Source: Piliocolobus tephrosceles (taxonomy: Eukaryota; Chordata; Mammalia; Primates; Cercopithecidae). From it: 64,000 nt of DNA. The notes beneath the pieces were generated by a model. That model was not told the origin of the DNA. It was given only the letters and a program-made list of their open reading frames with translations, and did no database searches. A program made the translations under genes and the position numbers. Each line of letters opens with the position of its first letter. Position 1 is the stretch's first letter. Below are positions 11,090-21,300 of this stretch, one piece after another. The stretch spans positions 28,864,702 through 28,928,701 of the forward strand of contig NC_045444.1 in NCBI RefSeq assembly GCF_002776525.5, read 5' to 3'.

Positions 11090-12830
11090 TGTTTCTTGTT
11101 TCTTTCACTACATATTTATTGCTTTTTCTGTCCTTTAATATTTTATCCTTCCATTTTTTTCTTTACTAGTTTGGGAGGATACACTTTGTTTCTATTCTGT
11201 AGGTATAGTTAACTTAGGATTACAGCATTAGTACTTATCAACAAATAAGGCTAGTGTGAGATCCTTTACCTTCTACTAAGATATTACTTTAGAATATTTT
11301 TAAGCAATTTATCCCTTTCTCAATGTATATGTTATTACCATCTGGTGTTTTAATTTTTTAAATACCACTAGACATTATTATTCTCTTTTATGGAGTCAAT
11401 GTTTGTTTACATTTGCCTAATATTTGGTGCATTCTTTGCTATTTATTTGTCTATGAACCTTGGACTTGCTTTCTAGGATCACTTTTTCTTCTGCTTGAAA
11501 TACATTCTGAGAAATTCCTGTGCTAAGGGTCTTGCAGGGACAATCTATCTCATAGTCTGCTTATTTTGAAAAAAATCTCTATTTCTCCCTCATCCTAGAA
11601 ATATATATTCTCTTTGAATATAGAATTTTTAGTTGGTAGTCATTTTCAGTCAGCATGTCAAAAATATCATCACACTGTCTTTTGTTTTCCATTCTTACAA
11701 TCAAATCACCTGTTCACACAACTGCTCTTTTCTGATTGCTCATAATATTTTTCTCATTACCTTTGTTTTTCTACAGTTTCACCATGATGCATACAGATGT
11801 CAGTTGTCAGTTGCTTTTCATTGTTCCTTCCTGGATTGTTATGCTCCTTAAAATTATTTATTGCTGTCATTAATATATTTCAGAAAATTTCCGATAGCTA
11901 TCTTTTTTTTTCTTTTCTTTCTTTTTTTTTTTTTTTAGACAAAGTCTCACTCTGTCACCTAGGCTAGAGTGCAGTGGCATGATCTTGGCTGCCTACAACC
12001 TCTGCCTCCTATGTTCAAGCAATTCTCAGCCTCAGCCTCCAGAGTAGCTGGGATTACAAACATGCACCACCATTCCTGGCTAATTTTGGTATATTTAGTA
12101 GAGATAGGGTTTCACCATGTTGGCCAGGCTGGTCTTGAACTCCTGACCTCAAGTGATACACCTGCCTCAGCCAACCAAAGTGCTGGGATTACAGGTGTCA
12201 GCCACCCTGCCAGGCCCAATGGCTATCTTTTCAAATGTAGCCCCTTTTATATTCCCTCTCATCTCCTTCTAAGCCTTCAGTTAAACCCATGTTAAATTTC
12301 TCACTGTATTCTCTAAATGCCTTACACTCTTATTTTTCTTATATTTTTGTCTTTCTGAGCTTCATTGCAAATAATTTCTCTTTAGGTATCTTCCAGTTCT
12401 TCATTCTCCTTTCATAATGAACATTAAGCTTTTAATTTCAATTATCATAATTTTTAGTTCTAGAATTTTGTTTCTTTTAAAAATGTACTATGTATATTGA
12501 GTTAATTTTTTTTCTGCAGGTATTTTTTAAGACTATTTTATTTTATTGTAACTAGGAGGAAGGAAGAGTTGTTTTATAATCTGTATTTTGTGATTCTAAC
12601 ATCTAAATTTGTGTCAGTATGTTTCTGCTGGTTCTTACTCATGTTGCTTTGTTTTCTTGTATGTCTGGTTATCTTTGACTGTGTGCTAATCATTGGTATT
12701 GAAATATTATCATGGGAGGCACTTTGAGGCCTAGGATACATGTGTCCTATTCCATATTATTTTAGATTTTTCTCGTGAGGTTTGGGACCTTCCCAGAGAC
12801 TATCTCAACCTAAATAAACAATATAAAACT
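11090..12830 (-). repeat. Ancient L1 (L1M/L1ME-like) 3' UTR, antisense, split by Alu
   Basis: A long T-rich stretch follows the antisense order of the old L1 3' UTR: 'gaatatagaatttttagttgg' region, 'aaaatatcatcacactgtc', 'tctcatctccttctaagcc', 'agttctagaattttg', 'tgattctaacatctaaattt' and 'tgtgtgctaatcattgg'. The Alu at 11907-12218 inserted into it. A second copy of the segment near 12680-12800 occurs at 15395-15560. Confidence 0.65.
11907..12218 (-). mobile_element. Alu (AluS/J-like), antisense, inside old L1
   Basis: T-rich tail, then 'gacaaagtctcactctgtc' through 'gtcagccaccctgccaggc'. The target duplication is a(t)(a/g)gctatctttt at 11894-11906 and 12219-12231, with one mismatch. Divergent, so an older copy. 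Confidence 0.92.
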
Positions 12831-13439
12831 CTCCAATTATGTCTACATAATAGGAGGGCCATAGCTATCCTGCCACTTCTCAGGGACAAGATTGTGTCTC
12901 ATTTTTTCTTATTTTCTTATTTTACATTTCTCATCTACCAAAACAGTCTTCTTTATATTTGTTTGGGTTTGGAGAAAGGCAACAAGTTTAATATTGGTTC
13001 TCCCTTATTCTTTATAACACTTCGGCCAGGACCTTGCTCCATTATTCTGGGTTTGATTGACCAAAGCTCAAATGTGTAGCATAAACAAATGACCTCAGGA
13101 AAAATGCAGTTATGTTACTTTGATTTTCAGCCTCCCTCACTGACTTCATATTTCCACCCCTAAAAAATATTTACGGTGGCAATCCCACTGTCTTTTCATA
13201 TTTTCAATTCTTTTAAGGAGTAATTTTAAAAAGAAACATTTTATCCAGCATTTTTATTGTTTTCAGTGGGAGAGTTGATTCAAAAACATAGCTTCTCATT
13301 ACAATCTACCTCACTTTAATTTAAGTATGCATTTGGTTAATCAAGTTTGTGCTATTTATATAAATCTTGGTGGGAAAAGACTTCATAAGAATATGTATTG
13401 AAATTCTACAATGAACAGCTTGCTCGTTAGGGCTACATA

Positions 13440-13790
13440 TAAGGCATAGAGATATAATCAAGATATAGTCTTTGCCTTATAAAATCTCTGCCAAAAAATA
13501 GGGTGAGATGAAATAAGAAACATAGTAGAGGGTTTTTTTTTCCTGAGATTTTGAAGAAGGCGAGCTCACATCTGTGAAAGCTTTGAATTGGGCCTTGAAG
13601 GACAGTTATAATTTGAATATGTGGAGATTTGTAGGGAGGGAGTGCAGGGGGATAAAAAACATGAACAATGGCATAAAACTGAGAATGGGCAGAGTCTGTG
13701 CACAGCAAAGAGAAATGAATTTTTGGTTTGGTTTGAAGATAGGATAAAAGAAAAGGATTGAGAAGAGTATCATGACCTGAGATTTGCTAT
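13440..13790 (-). repeat. L2 fragment, antisense
   Basis: 'gctttgaattgggccttgaaggac', 'ggagggagtgcagggg', 'gaacaatggcataaaactgag' and 'agagtatcatgacctgag' follow the antisense L2 3' region (ttgagctgggccttgaaggatg ... gaacagcatgtgcaaaggc). The purine-rich + strand is a property of L2 read backwards. Confidence 0.6.
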
Positions 13791-14167
13791 GAGGGACATA
13801 TGAGTTTAATGAGTTGTGTTAGCGTCCTCCAGGTGTCTTCATTCTGGAATAATCTGTCATGGCTATTATTTTAACAAACATACACTGAATAGCAGTACTA
13901 GTCAGTGTTATGTATCTTAAAAGAGCCAGGCCTATTGTAGGGCTAAAGCAAGAGAGGATGTTCATTCTTCAAGGATCTTCATCTCATTTACTGCAGAAGT
14001 GAAAACTGTTTCCTCAGCAGCACCCACATTAGTGTTTGTTTCATCTGGTGCTAAAGAAGTACTAGAGAATCAGGAGTTGTCTGTTTGATTTATCTTCTCA
14101 GACCTTGACTCACATTCCTTGTATTTTTCGGATACGCTTTCCTATTTTGGTATTAGTGAAGTATTTC

Positions 14168-14465
14168 TTTTTTTTTTTTTTTTTTGAGACGGAGTCTCGC
14201 TCTGTGGCCTGGGTTGGAGTGCAGTGGCCAGATCTCAGCTCACTGCAAGCTCCGCCTCCCGGGTTTATGACATTCTCCTGCCTCAGCCTCCTGAGTAGCT
14301 GGGACTACAGGCGCCCACCACTGCGCCCGGCTAGTTTTTGTATTTTTTAGTAGAGACGGGGTTTCACCATGTTAGCCAGGATGGTATCGATCTCCTGACC
14401 TCGTGATCCACCCGCCTCGGCCTCCCAAAGTGCTGGGATTCCAGGCTTGAGCCACCGCGCCCTGC
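14168..14465 (-). mobile_element. Young AluY, Old World monkey type, antisense
   Basis: Nearly consensus antisense AluY with intact CpGs ('gagacggagtctcgctctg', 'ctccgcctcccgggtt', 'gagccaccgcgccc'). Lineage marks: 'ggccagatctcagctcactg', 'ggctagtttttgtatt' and 'ccaggcttgagccacc', which are the reverse complements of gagatctggcc, aaaaactagcc and ggctcaagcctg. Perfect 14-bp target duplication tagtgaagtatttc at 14154-14167 and 14466-14479. Confidence 0.94.
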
Positions 14466-14664
14466 TAGTGAAGTATTTCAGTTGACTCTAGCACTTCGTT
14501 TGCAGTTTGACTCCTAAGTACCTGCTGTACTTTGTAATTTTAGAGCTTCTGCTTGAAGTGTTCGGGAGGCACCTGACCATGTGCATGGGATTTGGCAAAT
14601 CTCCATTTTTGGTTAAACAAAACCCATTTGATGGATTGCATCGTAGAGAAGAAGCTCTGCAATT

Positions 14665-14840
14665 TAGAACATCCATTCATTTATTCTATCAACAGTTAAC
14701 AACTCCTACCAGGTGTCACATAAATTTTTTCTTCTTGTTTTGTTCTTACCTTAGGAGCAACAGAAATATTCAAATGAATAATATACGATCCCTGCTCTTA
14801 AAGTACTCACAACATGGTAAAAGAGACATAATTTCATATA
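14665..14840 (-). repeat. Possible L2 3'-end fragment, antisense
   Basis: 'ccattcatttattctatcaac' (in part), 'ctaccaggtgtcacataa' and 'gatccctgctcttaaagtac' keep the antisense L2 order, but divergence is high. Confidence 0.4.
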
Positions 14841-15394
14841 GGTTTATTGTAATAAAACCATGACTAAAGTGTTAAAAAATACTAGACAACATGCTGTGGA
14901 ACCATAGATTTAGCTATAGCTGGTATTTTTCCAGAGAAACTACTATTGCAAATAATGTTCAGTTTACGTATCTCTCCTTTTGTTCAAATATTACTGTTTG
15001 AGATTATTATATCAAATATTATTGAGCATCTCTTATGTTTAAGTCAGTATAATAGATTTTTAAGTCACTATGATAGGTGCTCTGAAAGATAAAAAAATGA
15101 ACCAAACTGAAACAAATAGAAAGTATGGCTTTAGATTGAGTATAGTGAAAAAATGGATGTTGGTAGTTGTCCTAAAATGGCATGAACAAGACATGGGGTT
15201 GTTTTATGATAACTCAGAGAGAAGTGTGATTACTTCCATTTGGATAGGATTTGAAATATATTCATGGGGGAAGTGACATTTGAGCACATTTTTGAAGGAT
15301 GAATAGGATTTTGATATAAAAGGGGGCAAAAGATATTTTATGTACTAATAAGAAAGTAATTAATAATGAAATATGGAACATTCTTTTTTTGTTG

Positions 15395-15560
15395 TTTATT
15401 TTACAGATGTATATTGATCTCTTGCCTTCTTCCATGCACTGTGTACTAGTCACTGTTCTTGAAATGTTTTAATGGGGGTTCCCTGAGGTCTAGAGTGAAT
15501 ATTTCCTAGTCCAGACTATTTTGTGTTTCTTCTGTAAGTTACCTGGGAGTGAGGAATAGC
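15395..15560 (-). repeat. Old L1 3' UTR fragment, antisense
   Basis: 'gtgtactagtcactgttcttg', 'gaaatgttttaatggggg' and 'cctgaggtctagagtg' parallel 'gtgtgctaatcattggtattg', 'gaaatattatcatgggagg' and 'ctttgaggcctagga' at 12680-12750. The two are copies of the same L1M-type 3' region in direct orientation. Confidence 0.5.
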
Positions 15561-15629
15561 TTCAAACTAAGTTAAGGAACAGCATTGTGGAACAGCAAGC
15601 AGTGTAATTTGGTTAGAAAGTCAGTGTGG

Positions 15630-15936
15630 GGGGCCGGGCGCGGTGGCTCAAGCCTGTAATCCCAGCACTTTGGGAGGCCGAGACGGGCGGATCACGAGGT
15701 CAGGAGATCGAGACCATCCTGGCTAACCCGGTGAAACCCCGTCTCTACTAAAAATACAAAAAACTAGCCGGGCGAGGTGGCGGGCGCCTGTAGTCCCAGC
15801 TACTCCGGAGGCTGAGGCAGGAGAATGGCGTGAACCCAGGAGGCGGAGCTTGCAGTGAGCTGAGATCCGGCCACTGCACTCCAGCCTGGGTGACAGAGCA
15901 AGACTCAGTCTCAAAAAAAAAAAAAAAAAAAAAAAA
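15630..15936 (+). mobile_element. Young AluY, Old World monkey type, sense
   Basis: Starts 'gggccgggcgcggtggctca' and is close to consensus with many CpGs. Diagnostic changes from human AluY: 'ggctcaagcctgtaatccc', 'aaaaaactagccgggcgaggtggc' (in pieces), 'gtgagctgagatccggccac'. The tail is a long A-run at 15913-15937. Target duplication agaaagtcagtgtgg (15 bp, perfect) at 15615-15629 and 15937-15951. It lies within an L2 element. Confidence 0.95.
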
Positions 15937-16083
15937 AGAAAGTCAGTGTGGAACTGGTTTATGAAAGACCTTGAACAGGATTGGGAGAAGAGATCATTTC
16001 ATTCTGTAGGCAATGTAACCAATATGAAATATTCTCAATTTCTCAATTAAGAGAGACTCGGAGTTTTCAGATGTTTGGGGAAT

Positions 16084-16129
16084 TTATATATATATATAGA
16101 GAGAGAGAGAGGGAGAGAGAGAGAGAGAG
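16084..16129. repeat. Compound microsatellite (TA)n(GA)n
   Basis: tatatatata followed by gagagaga repeats with one ggg interruption. Confidence 0.9.
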
Positions 16130-16885
16130 TCTGTCTTAATTTTGTATATGTATAATTTAAAAACACATGTAGGACTTGGTAAATTATCTGAGAGACATGT
16201 TCTCAAAATTTATGCAAATAGATGTGAGCAATAAGGCCTGAGCTCTTAAGACAGAGAAAATTGTAAAACGGCTGTTTGTCATCATTTTGGCTCAATGCAT
16301 TTAGTAAATCACAGGACATCTTTTCACTGACAAAATATTTTGATATTCTCATATGTCTCTGACCTCCAACAGTATGGTCATTTCTAAAGAAGTTCTAGTG
16401 CAAAGTGAACAAGCAGAGCTATTCATCTAAGGAGAGCTAAAAACATGCTGTCCTAAGAACTAGGTGTGTCACCATCTCAGTGAGCAATGGTTGCAAACCT
16501 AGTGGTGTTTTCATCTGACTCCAGAATATCTGTTTAGTGTCACACCCTACTTAAACAAAACTAACAATCAGATGCTGTGGAACTCATTCTTATCAATTGG
16601 GTGGATGAGAGCCACTGTTTCTATTGTATTCATCACATACTGCTCAGAAAATTTAGTGTCACTTTTGATATAAATTTGAGAACATTGTAAATATTTTAGG
16701 GAATATTTTCCTCCTAAAATTGTGTGGTTCTAAAGCCAGTATATTCAATAGAAAGCCTATATGTTGGGTGTGTAAGGGACTTTTGTGTTACTCTTATGTT
16801 TTTTATTTTACATTGTACTAATATGTATTTTTAATCAGAGCCAACAACTGGCAATTTTTACTTTTTAAAAATTATATTTTGGCAT

Positions 16886-18128
16886 TTTACATTTAAGTCT
16901 TTAATCCATCTTGAGTTAAATTTTGTATATGGTGTAAGGAAGGGGTCCAGTTTCAATTTTTGGCACATGGTTAAGCCAGTTCCCCTAGCACTATTTATTA
17001 AATAAGCTATAAAAACCCTAGAATGAAATCTAGACAATACCATTCAGGACATAGGCACAGACAAAGATTTTATGATGAAAATGCCAAAAGCAATTGCAAC
17101 AGAAGCAAATAGTGACAAATGGGGTCTAATTAAACTAAAGAGATTCTGCACAGCAAAAGTAACTATCATCAGAGTGAACAGACAACTTTCAGAATGGGAA
17201 AAAAAAATTGCAGTCTATTCATCTGACAAAGTTCTAATACCCAGAGTCTATAAGGAACTTAAACAAATGTACAAGAAAAAAAATAAACAACCCCATTAAA
17301 AAGTAGGCAAAGGATGTGAACAGACACATCTCAAAAGAAGACATACATGCAGCCAAAAAACATATAAAAAAAGCTCAACATCGCTGATCATTGCATAAAT
17401 GCAGATCAAAACCCCAATGAGATACCATCTCGCACCAGTCAGAATGGCAATTATTAAAAAGTCAATAAAGAACAGGTGCTGGTGCGGTTACAGACAAAAA
17501 GGAACACTTTTATACTGTTGATGGGAGTGTAAATTAATTTAATCATTGTGGAAGACACTGTGGTGATTCCTCAAAGACCTAGAGGCAGAAATATCATTTG
17601 ACCCAGCAATCCCATTACTGAGTGTATACCCAAAGGAATACAAATTATTGTACTATAAAGATACATGCACGTGTATGTTCATTGCAGCACTGTTTACAAT
17701 AGCAAAGACATAGAGTCAACCTAAATGCCTATCAATGATAGACTGGATTAAGAAAATGTGGTACATGTAGACCATGGAATACTGTGCAGCTATTAAAAGG
17801 AACAAGATCATGACCTTTGCAGGGACATGGATGGAATGGAAGTCATTATCCTTAGCAAACTAACACAGGAAGAGAAAAACACACTTATATGTGGGAGCTG
17901 AATGATGAGAACACATGGACAGAGTGTGGGGAACAACAAATACTGGGGCCTGTTGGAGGGGGTGGTGGGGAGAGGCACAGCATCAGGAAGAATAGCTAAT
18001 GGATGCTGGGCTTAATACCTTGGTGATGGGATGATCTGTGCAGCAAACCACCATGGCACACGTTTAGCTATGTAACAAACCTGCACATCCTGCACATGTA
18101 CCCCTGCACATAAAAGTGAAAGAAAAAA
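16886..18128 (+). mobile_element. L1 copy with 5' inversion (twin priming), sense 3' part
   Basis: The left part (about 16886-17008) is L1 ORF2 sequence in antisense: its reverse complement reads ...'ctcaagatggattaaagac'. From about 17009 the sequence switches to sense, 'ataaaaaccctagaatgaaa', which is exactly the L1 segment that should follow. It then runs through the ORF2 end ('aagcaattgcaacagaagc', 'ccatctcgcaccagtcag', 'acccagcaatcccattac') and the 3' UTR to an A-rich tail. A likely target duplication is aaaaatt(a/g)tatttt at 16867-16880 and 18125-18138. ORF2 is interrupted throughout, so the copy is dead. Confidence 0.88.
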
Positions 18129-18130
18129 AT

Positions 18131-18475
18131 TGTATTTTTAAAAGGTGCAATGTGATGTTTTGGTGCATGTATACATTGTGGAATGATTAAATCAAGCTAT
18201 TAACATATCCATTACCTCATTTTTTATGTGTAATGAAAATATTTAAAATATAATCAATGATTTTTAAATATATAGGATGTTATTATTAACTATGGTTACC
18301 ATGCTGTACAATGGATCTCTAGAATTTATTTTTCTTGTCTAATAGAAATTTTGTACACTTTAAGCAACATCTCCCCATACCTTTCCCCAAACCCCCAGGC
18401 CCTGGTAAGTACTATTCTGCTCTCTGCTTCTATGAGTTTGATGTTATATAAATTTTACTTTTAAAAACAGAAAAC
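18131..18475 (-). mobile_element. L1MA-like 3' UTR, antisense
   Basis: 'gtgcaatgtgatgttttgg', 'catgtatacattgtgg', 'gattaaatcaagctattaac', 'accatgctgtacaatgg', 'acatctccccatacc' and 'ctctgcttctatgagtttg' are the antisense L1MA/L1PB 3' UTR. The 5'-inverted L1 inserted at its 3' end. Confidence 0.75.
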
Positions 18476-18583
18476 TTTTCTAAGGCATTTAATGAACTAT
18501 TAACTTTTCCAAACCACTCATTCAGCCATAACTTTGGAAGCAAAAATGGGCAACATAAAAGGCCTCATCAAAATAATTGGTTT

Positions 18584-19124
18584 TCAGCCTGGCCCACATA
18601 TTGAGACCCTGTCTCTATGAAAGTTATTTTAAAAAATTAGTTGGGTGCAGTGGCCCATGCTTATAATCCCAGTACTTCGGGAGCCCAAGGCAGGTGGATC
18701 ACCTGAGGTCAGGAGTTTGAGACTAGCGTGTTCAACATGGAGGAACCCCATCTCTACTAAAAATACAAAAAGTAGTTGGGTGTGGTGGCACACACCTGTA
18801 ACCTGAGCTACTTAGGAGGCTGAGGCACAAAAATTGCTTGAACCCAGGAGGTGGTGGTTGCAGTGAGCCGAGATCCCATCACTGCCCTCCAACCTGGGTG
18901 ATAGAGTGAGACTCTCTGTCAAAAAAAAAAAAAAAAAAAAAAAAGCCATACATGGTGGTGATGCACCTGTAAGTCCAGCTACTTAGGAGGTCGAAGCGGG
19001 AGGATCACTTAAACCCAGGTGTTTGAGGCTGCAGTGAGCTATGATTAAGTCACTGCACTATAGCCTAGGCAACAGAATGAGACTCTGTCTCTAAAAAAAT
19101 ATAAATAAATAATAAATAATAATT
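18584..19124 (+). mobile_element. AluJ-like element split by a nested Alu
   Basis: Left remnant 18584-18640 ('cagcctggcccacatattgag', 'accctgtctctatg') and right remnant 18945-19093 ('gtccagctacttaggaggtc', 'ggctgcagtgagctatgatt', 'gactctgtctct') are collinear parts of one old Alu. It is 5'-truncated and ends in an A-rich (aaata)n-type tail. The ttgaggctgcagtgagctatgat signature is typical of AluJ. Confidence 0.82.
18641..18944 (+). mobile_element. Alu (AluS-like), sense, nested in AluJ
   Basis: Begins 'ttgggtgcagtggcccatgc' and ends with a 24-nt A-run at 18921-18944. It interrupts the older Alu at its A-rich linker (aaaaaattag), the preferred L1-endonuclease type of target. Confidence 0.9.
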
Positions 19125-20111
19125 TGTTTACTTTTACAAAATATTGTTTACTTTCAATATGAGTAATGAACACACACATTAATTAAATAATGCAATATAT
19201 CTAATGCTTATTCACTGTAGTATGACTTTAACAACAAAATGAACTTATTTGTGGAGGGAAAATGATGTGATTTAGCAAAAAGATGAAAATAGTTTCAATC
19301 AGAAAGCTATTCATGAATTATTGAGTATTCCATGCAAAATGAATATGGAATGATTTTATTTTTGTAGAGTGAGTATTGAGCCCTTATTCAGACCCCTGCT
19401 TAAGAAGATCATGAAAAAATGGAGGGGCAAACAAAAGATCTATCAGCCTTAGACTAATGAAGGCATTTTAAAATCTCTGTTTAATCATTTAATTCTCATA
19501 ATAGTAGTATTCTTGCCACATCAGCATGGTTATCATTGATGCAGTATGTTAGTATAGCTGTAGATTGCACCATCATATGGACTCATCATACATTTAATGA
19601 TTAGAAAAAACAAGTTACAGTTCAAAATCTGGAGGATAATGGGTAGAGATGGAAATACAGAGAAGAAAAAAGGGGAATTAAAGTCCCGTGTTTTATTAAT
19701 GTAAACTTTGTAAGGAAAAAAATCAAGTGATCGATATTGCTATAAATGAAGCCATGTTCTCTGGTTATATTTTTTTCAAGTTTTGGCCATTAACTGTAAT
19801 AAATTCTGTATCTTACATAATTTTTAATAACCACAAAAATCCATGAAATTGACAGGATCCTTTATAAATGGATCAGAGCTTACTGTCCCTCAATAAACCT
19901 CACCTTAGGCTCTCTCAGAAAACTATTTAAATTATGAAGCTTGTCTCTCTGTGGTTTATCATTTTGATCAATGAAATGCATCTGTTTTGGAGCTTGCATT
20001 TCTCTAAGATAAAATGAGCTTTCACCCCACAGTGCATTTTTTAATTTATAGAGTATATGTATAGTCTTTCTTAAAAATTCACTACTAAATTGAAATGCTC
20101 TGAGCAGCAGT

Positions 20112-20355
20112 ATCACATTAGGTAGAAATAGGGGCTTTCAAGTCAGATCACCTGGGCTAGGAATCCCAGGTTCATGTTTTACTTGCTGCTCTAGTTTATT
20201 TTCAAATGTTAATGATAAACTTTATTTTCATATATTTCTTGGCTATCTCAACTGCAATATGAGATTAACAAGGGTGACTATCTCATAGAACCATACGTGA
20301 GAAAATTGATGCAATGTGCCTGACACAGAGCAAACATAATAAATCCTAATTGTAT
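20112..20355 (+). repeat. MIR SINE, sense
   Basis: 'ggctttcaagtcagatcacctggg', 'gaatcccaggttc', 'tatctcaactgcaatatgag', 'tatctcatagaaccatacgtgag' and 'aatgtgcctgacacagagc' give the MIR sense order nearly end to end. Confidence 0.65.
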
Positions 20356-20639
20356 TTATCGTTATCGTTATTATTACGTGAAGCAATAGAGTACAGTTGT
20401 TAGGGGTAGCGGCAGATGAGGGAAGGCTAAAGGGAGAATGTGGGAAAGATCTGCATGTGCCTAGAAGTCTTTTTGCTCACATTCCAGTGGTGAGAATGAA
20501 TAATTGGCCACATTCTGATGCAAATAGGGCTGGAAATAAGGTCTTCAGCTGGTGGCGAGCTGGCTCCCAGTGACAACTAAAGGTGCTTGAAGAGGGACCA
20601 CAGCACACATTTTGGTGGAGAGCAATTCGCCTCTGCCAC

Positions 20640-21300
20640 AGTGAGAGCAACATCAGTTGTCTCAATCTTGGTTTTCTGGAAGACAAAGCCTGAATTAAGA
20701 GCCATGCTTTATTTGGGAGGTACAAATCCAGGACACAGAGAGTGAAGTGAAAAGGAAGTCAGGCCAGAAATGATGGGGAGTAGTACAGGGATGTTACCAT
20801 GTTGGCTCCCCTCTACAATGAGCTTCAAAGAGACAGAAAAGGGGCTGCAAGTACACTGGTGAAAGCTTAAAGCAATCTGTGGGAGGAAGGGAGCAGAAGA
20901 AGGAAAAGGAATTTATCTCCCATATTTCTTCCCATTTCCTGCACTTTTCCCATTTCCTGAACTTTTGGTTAAATTTCACCACCCAGAGTCTTCACTTGCC
21001 TGCATCAGTTGGACCTGCCTCAGCCTTGGGAGGCTACTCAGAAAGCCAGGTCCCACACCCTGCAAAGTGGCATTTCATCTAAAGCAGGAAGTAGTGGAAG
21101 GAGCCAAAGTCCCCTCTGTAATCTGGCAGGCTGGGGGGGAAGTCTGGCATTCCAAGAAGGTGACTGGTCATTCTCAAGAGGTGGACTGCATTGCCCAGGC
21201 AGAGATGGTCATCTACAGGGACAGCTGAGGTTGACTGAGTGGATGACAGTCTAAGGGGAAACTCTGAGGAGGCACCTGAGACATCAAAAGTGTACCCAAG
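20640..21300. other. G+C-richer block, possibly old LTR-derived
   Basis: No gene recognised. Several short overlapping frames exist on both strands but show no splice sites or coding pattern. Words such as 'tttatttgggaggtacaaatcc' resemble LTR-type repeats I cannot name. Confidence 0.3.

Larger units (their letters stand above)
15000..16025 (-). repeat. L2 fragment, antisense, interrupted twice
   Basis: L2 antisense words run from 'tattattgagcatctcttatg' (15020s) through 'gtgacatttgagcacattt' and 'gaaggatgaataggattttg' to about 15345. They resume at 'ggaacagcaagcagtg' (15590s) and finish with 'gaaagaccttgaacaggattggg' and 'cattctgtaggcaatg' at about 16015. An old L1 piece (15395-15560) and the young Alu (15630-15936) lie inside. 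The reading across both gaps is collinear with L2. Confidence 0.62.

Noticed and set aside
11969..12295. Alu-derived frame with 'LVEIGFHHVGQAGLELLTSSD'-type sequence (shown in part elsewhere)
   Set aside because: This is the familiar false peptide of antisense Alu; no flanking exon signals tie it to ARHGAP15.
20877..21254. Overlapping open frames on both strands
   Set aside because: Mutual shadows in a G+C-richer segment with no splice signals or known domain.
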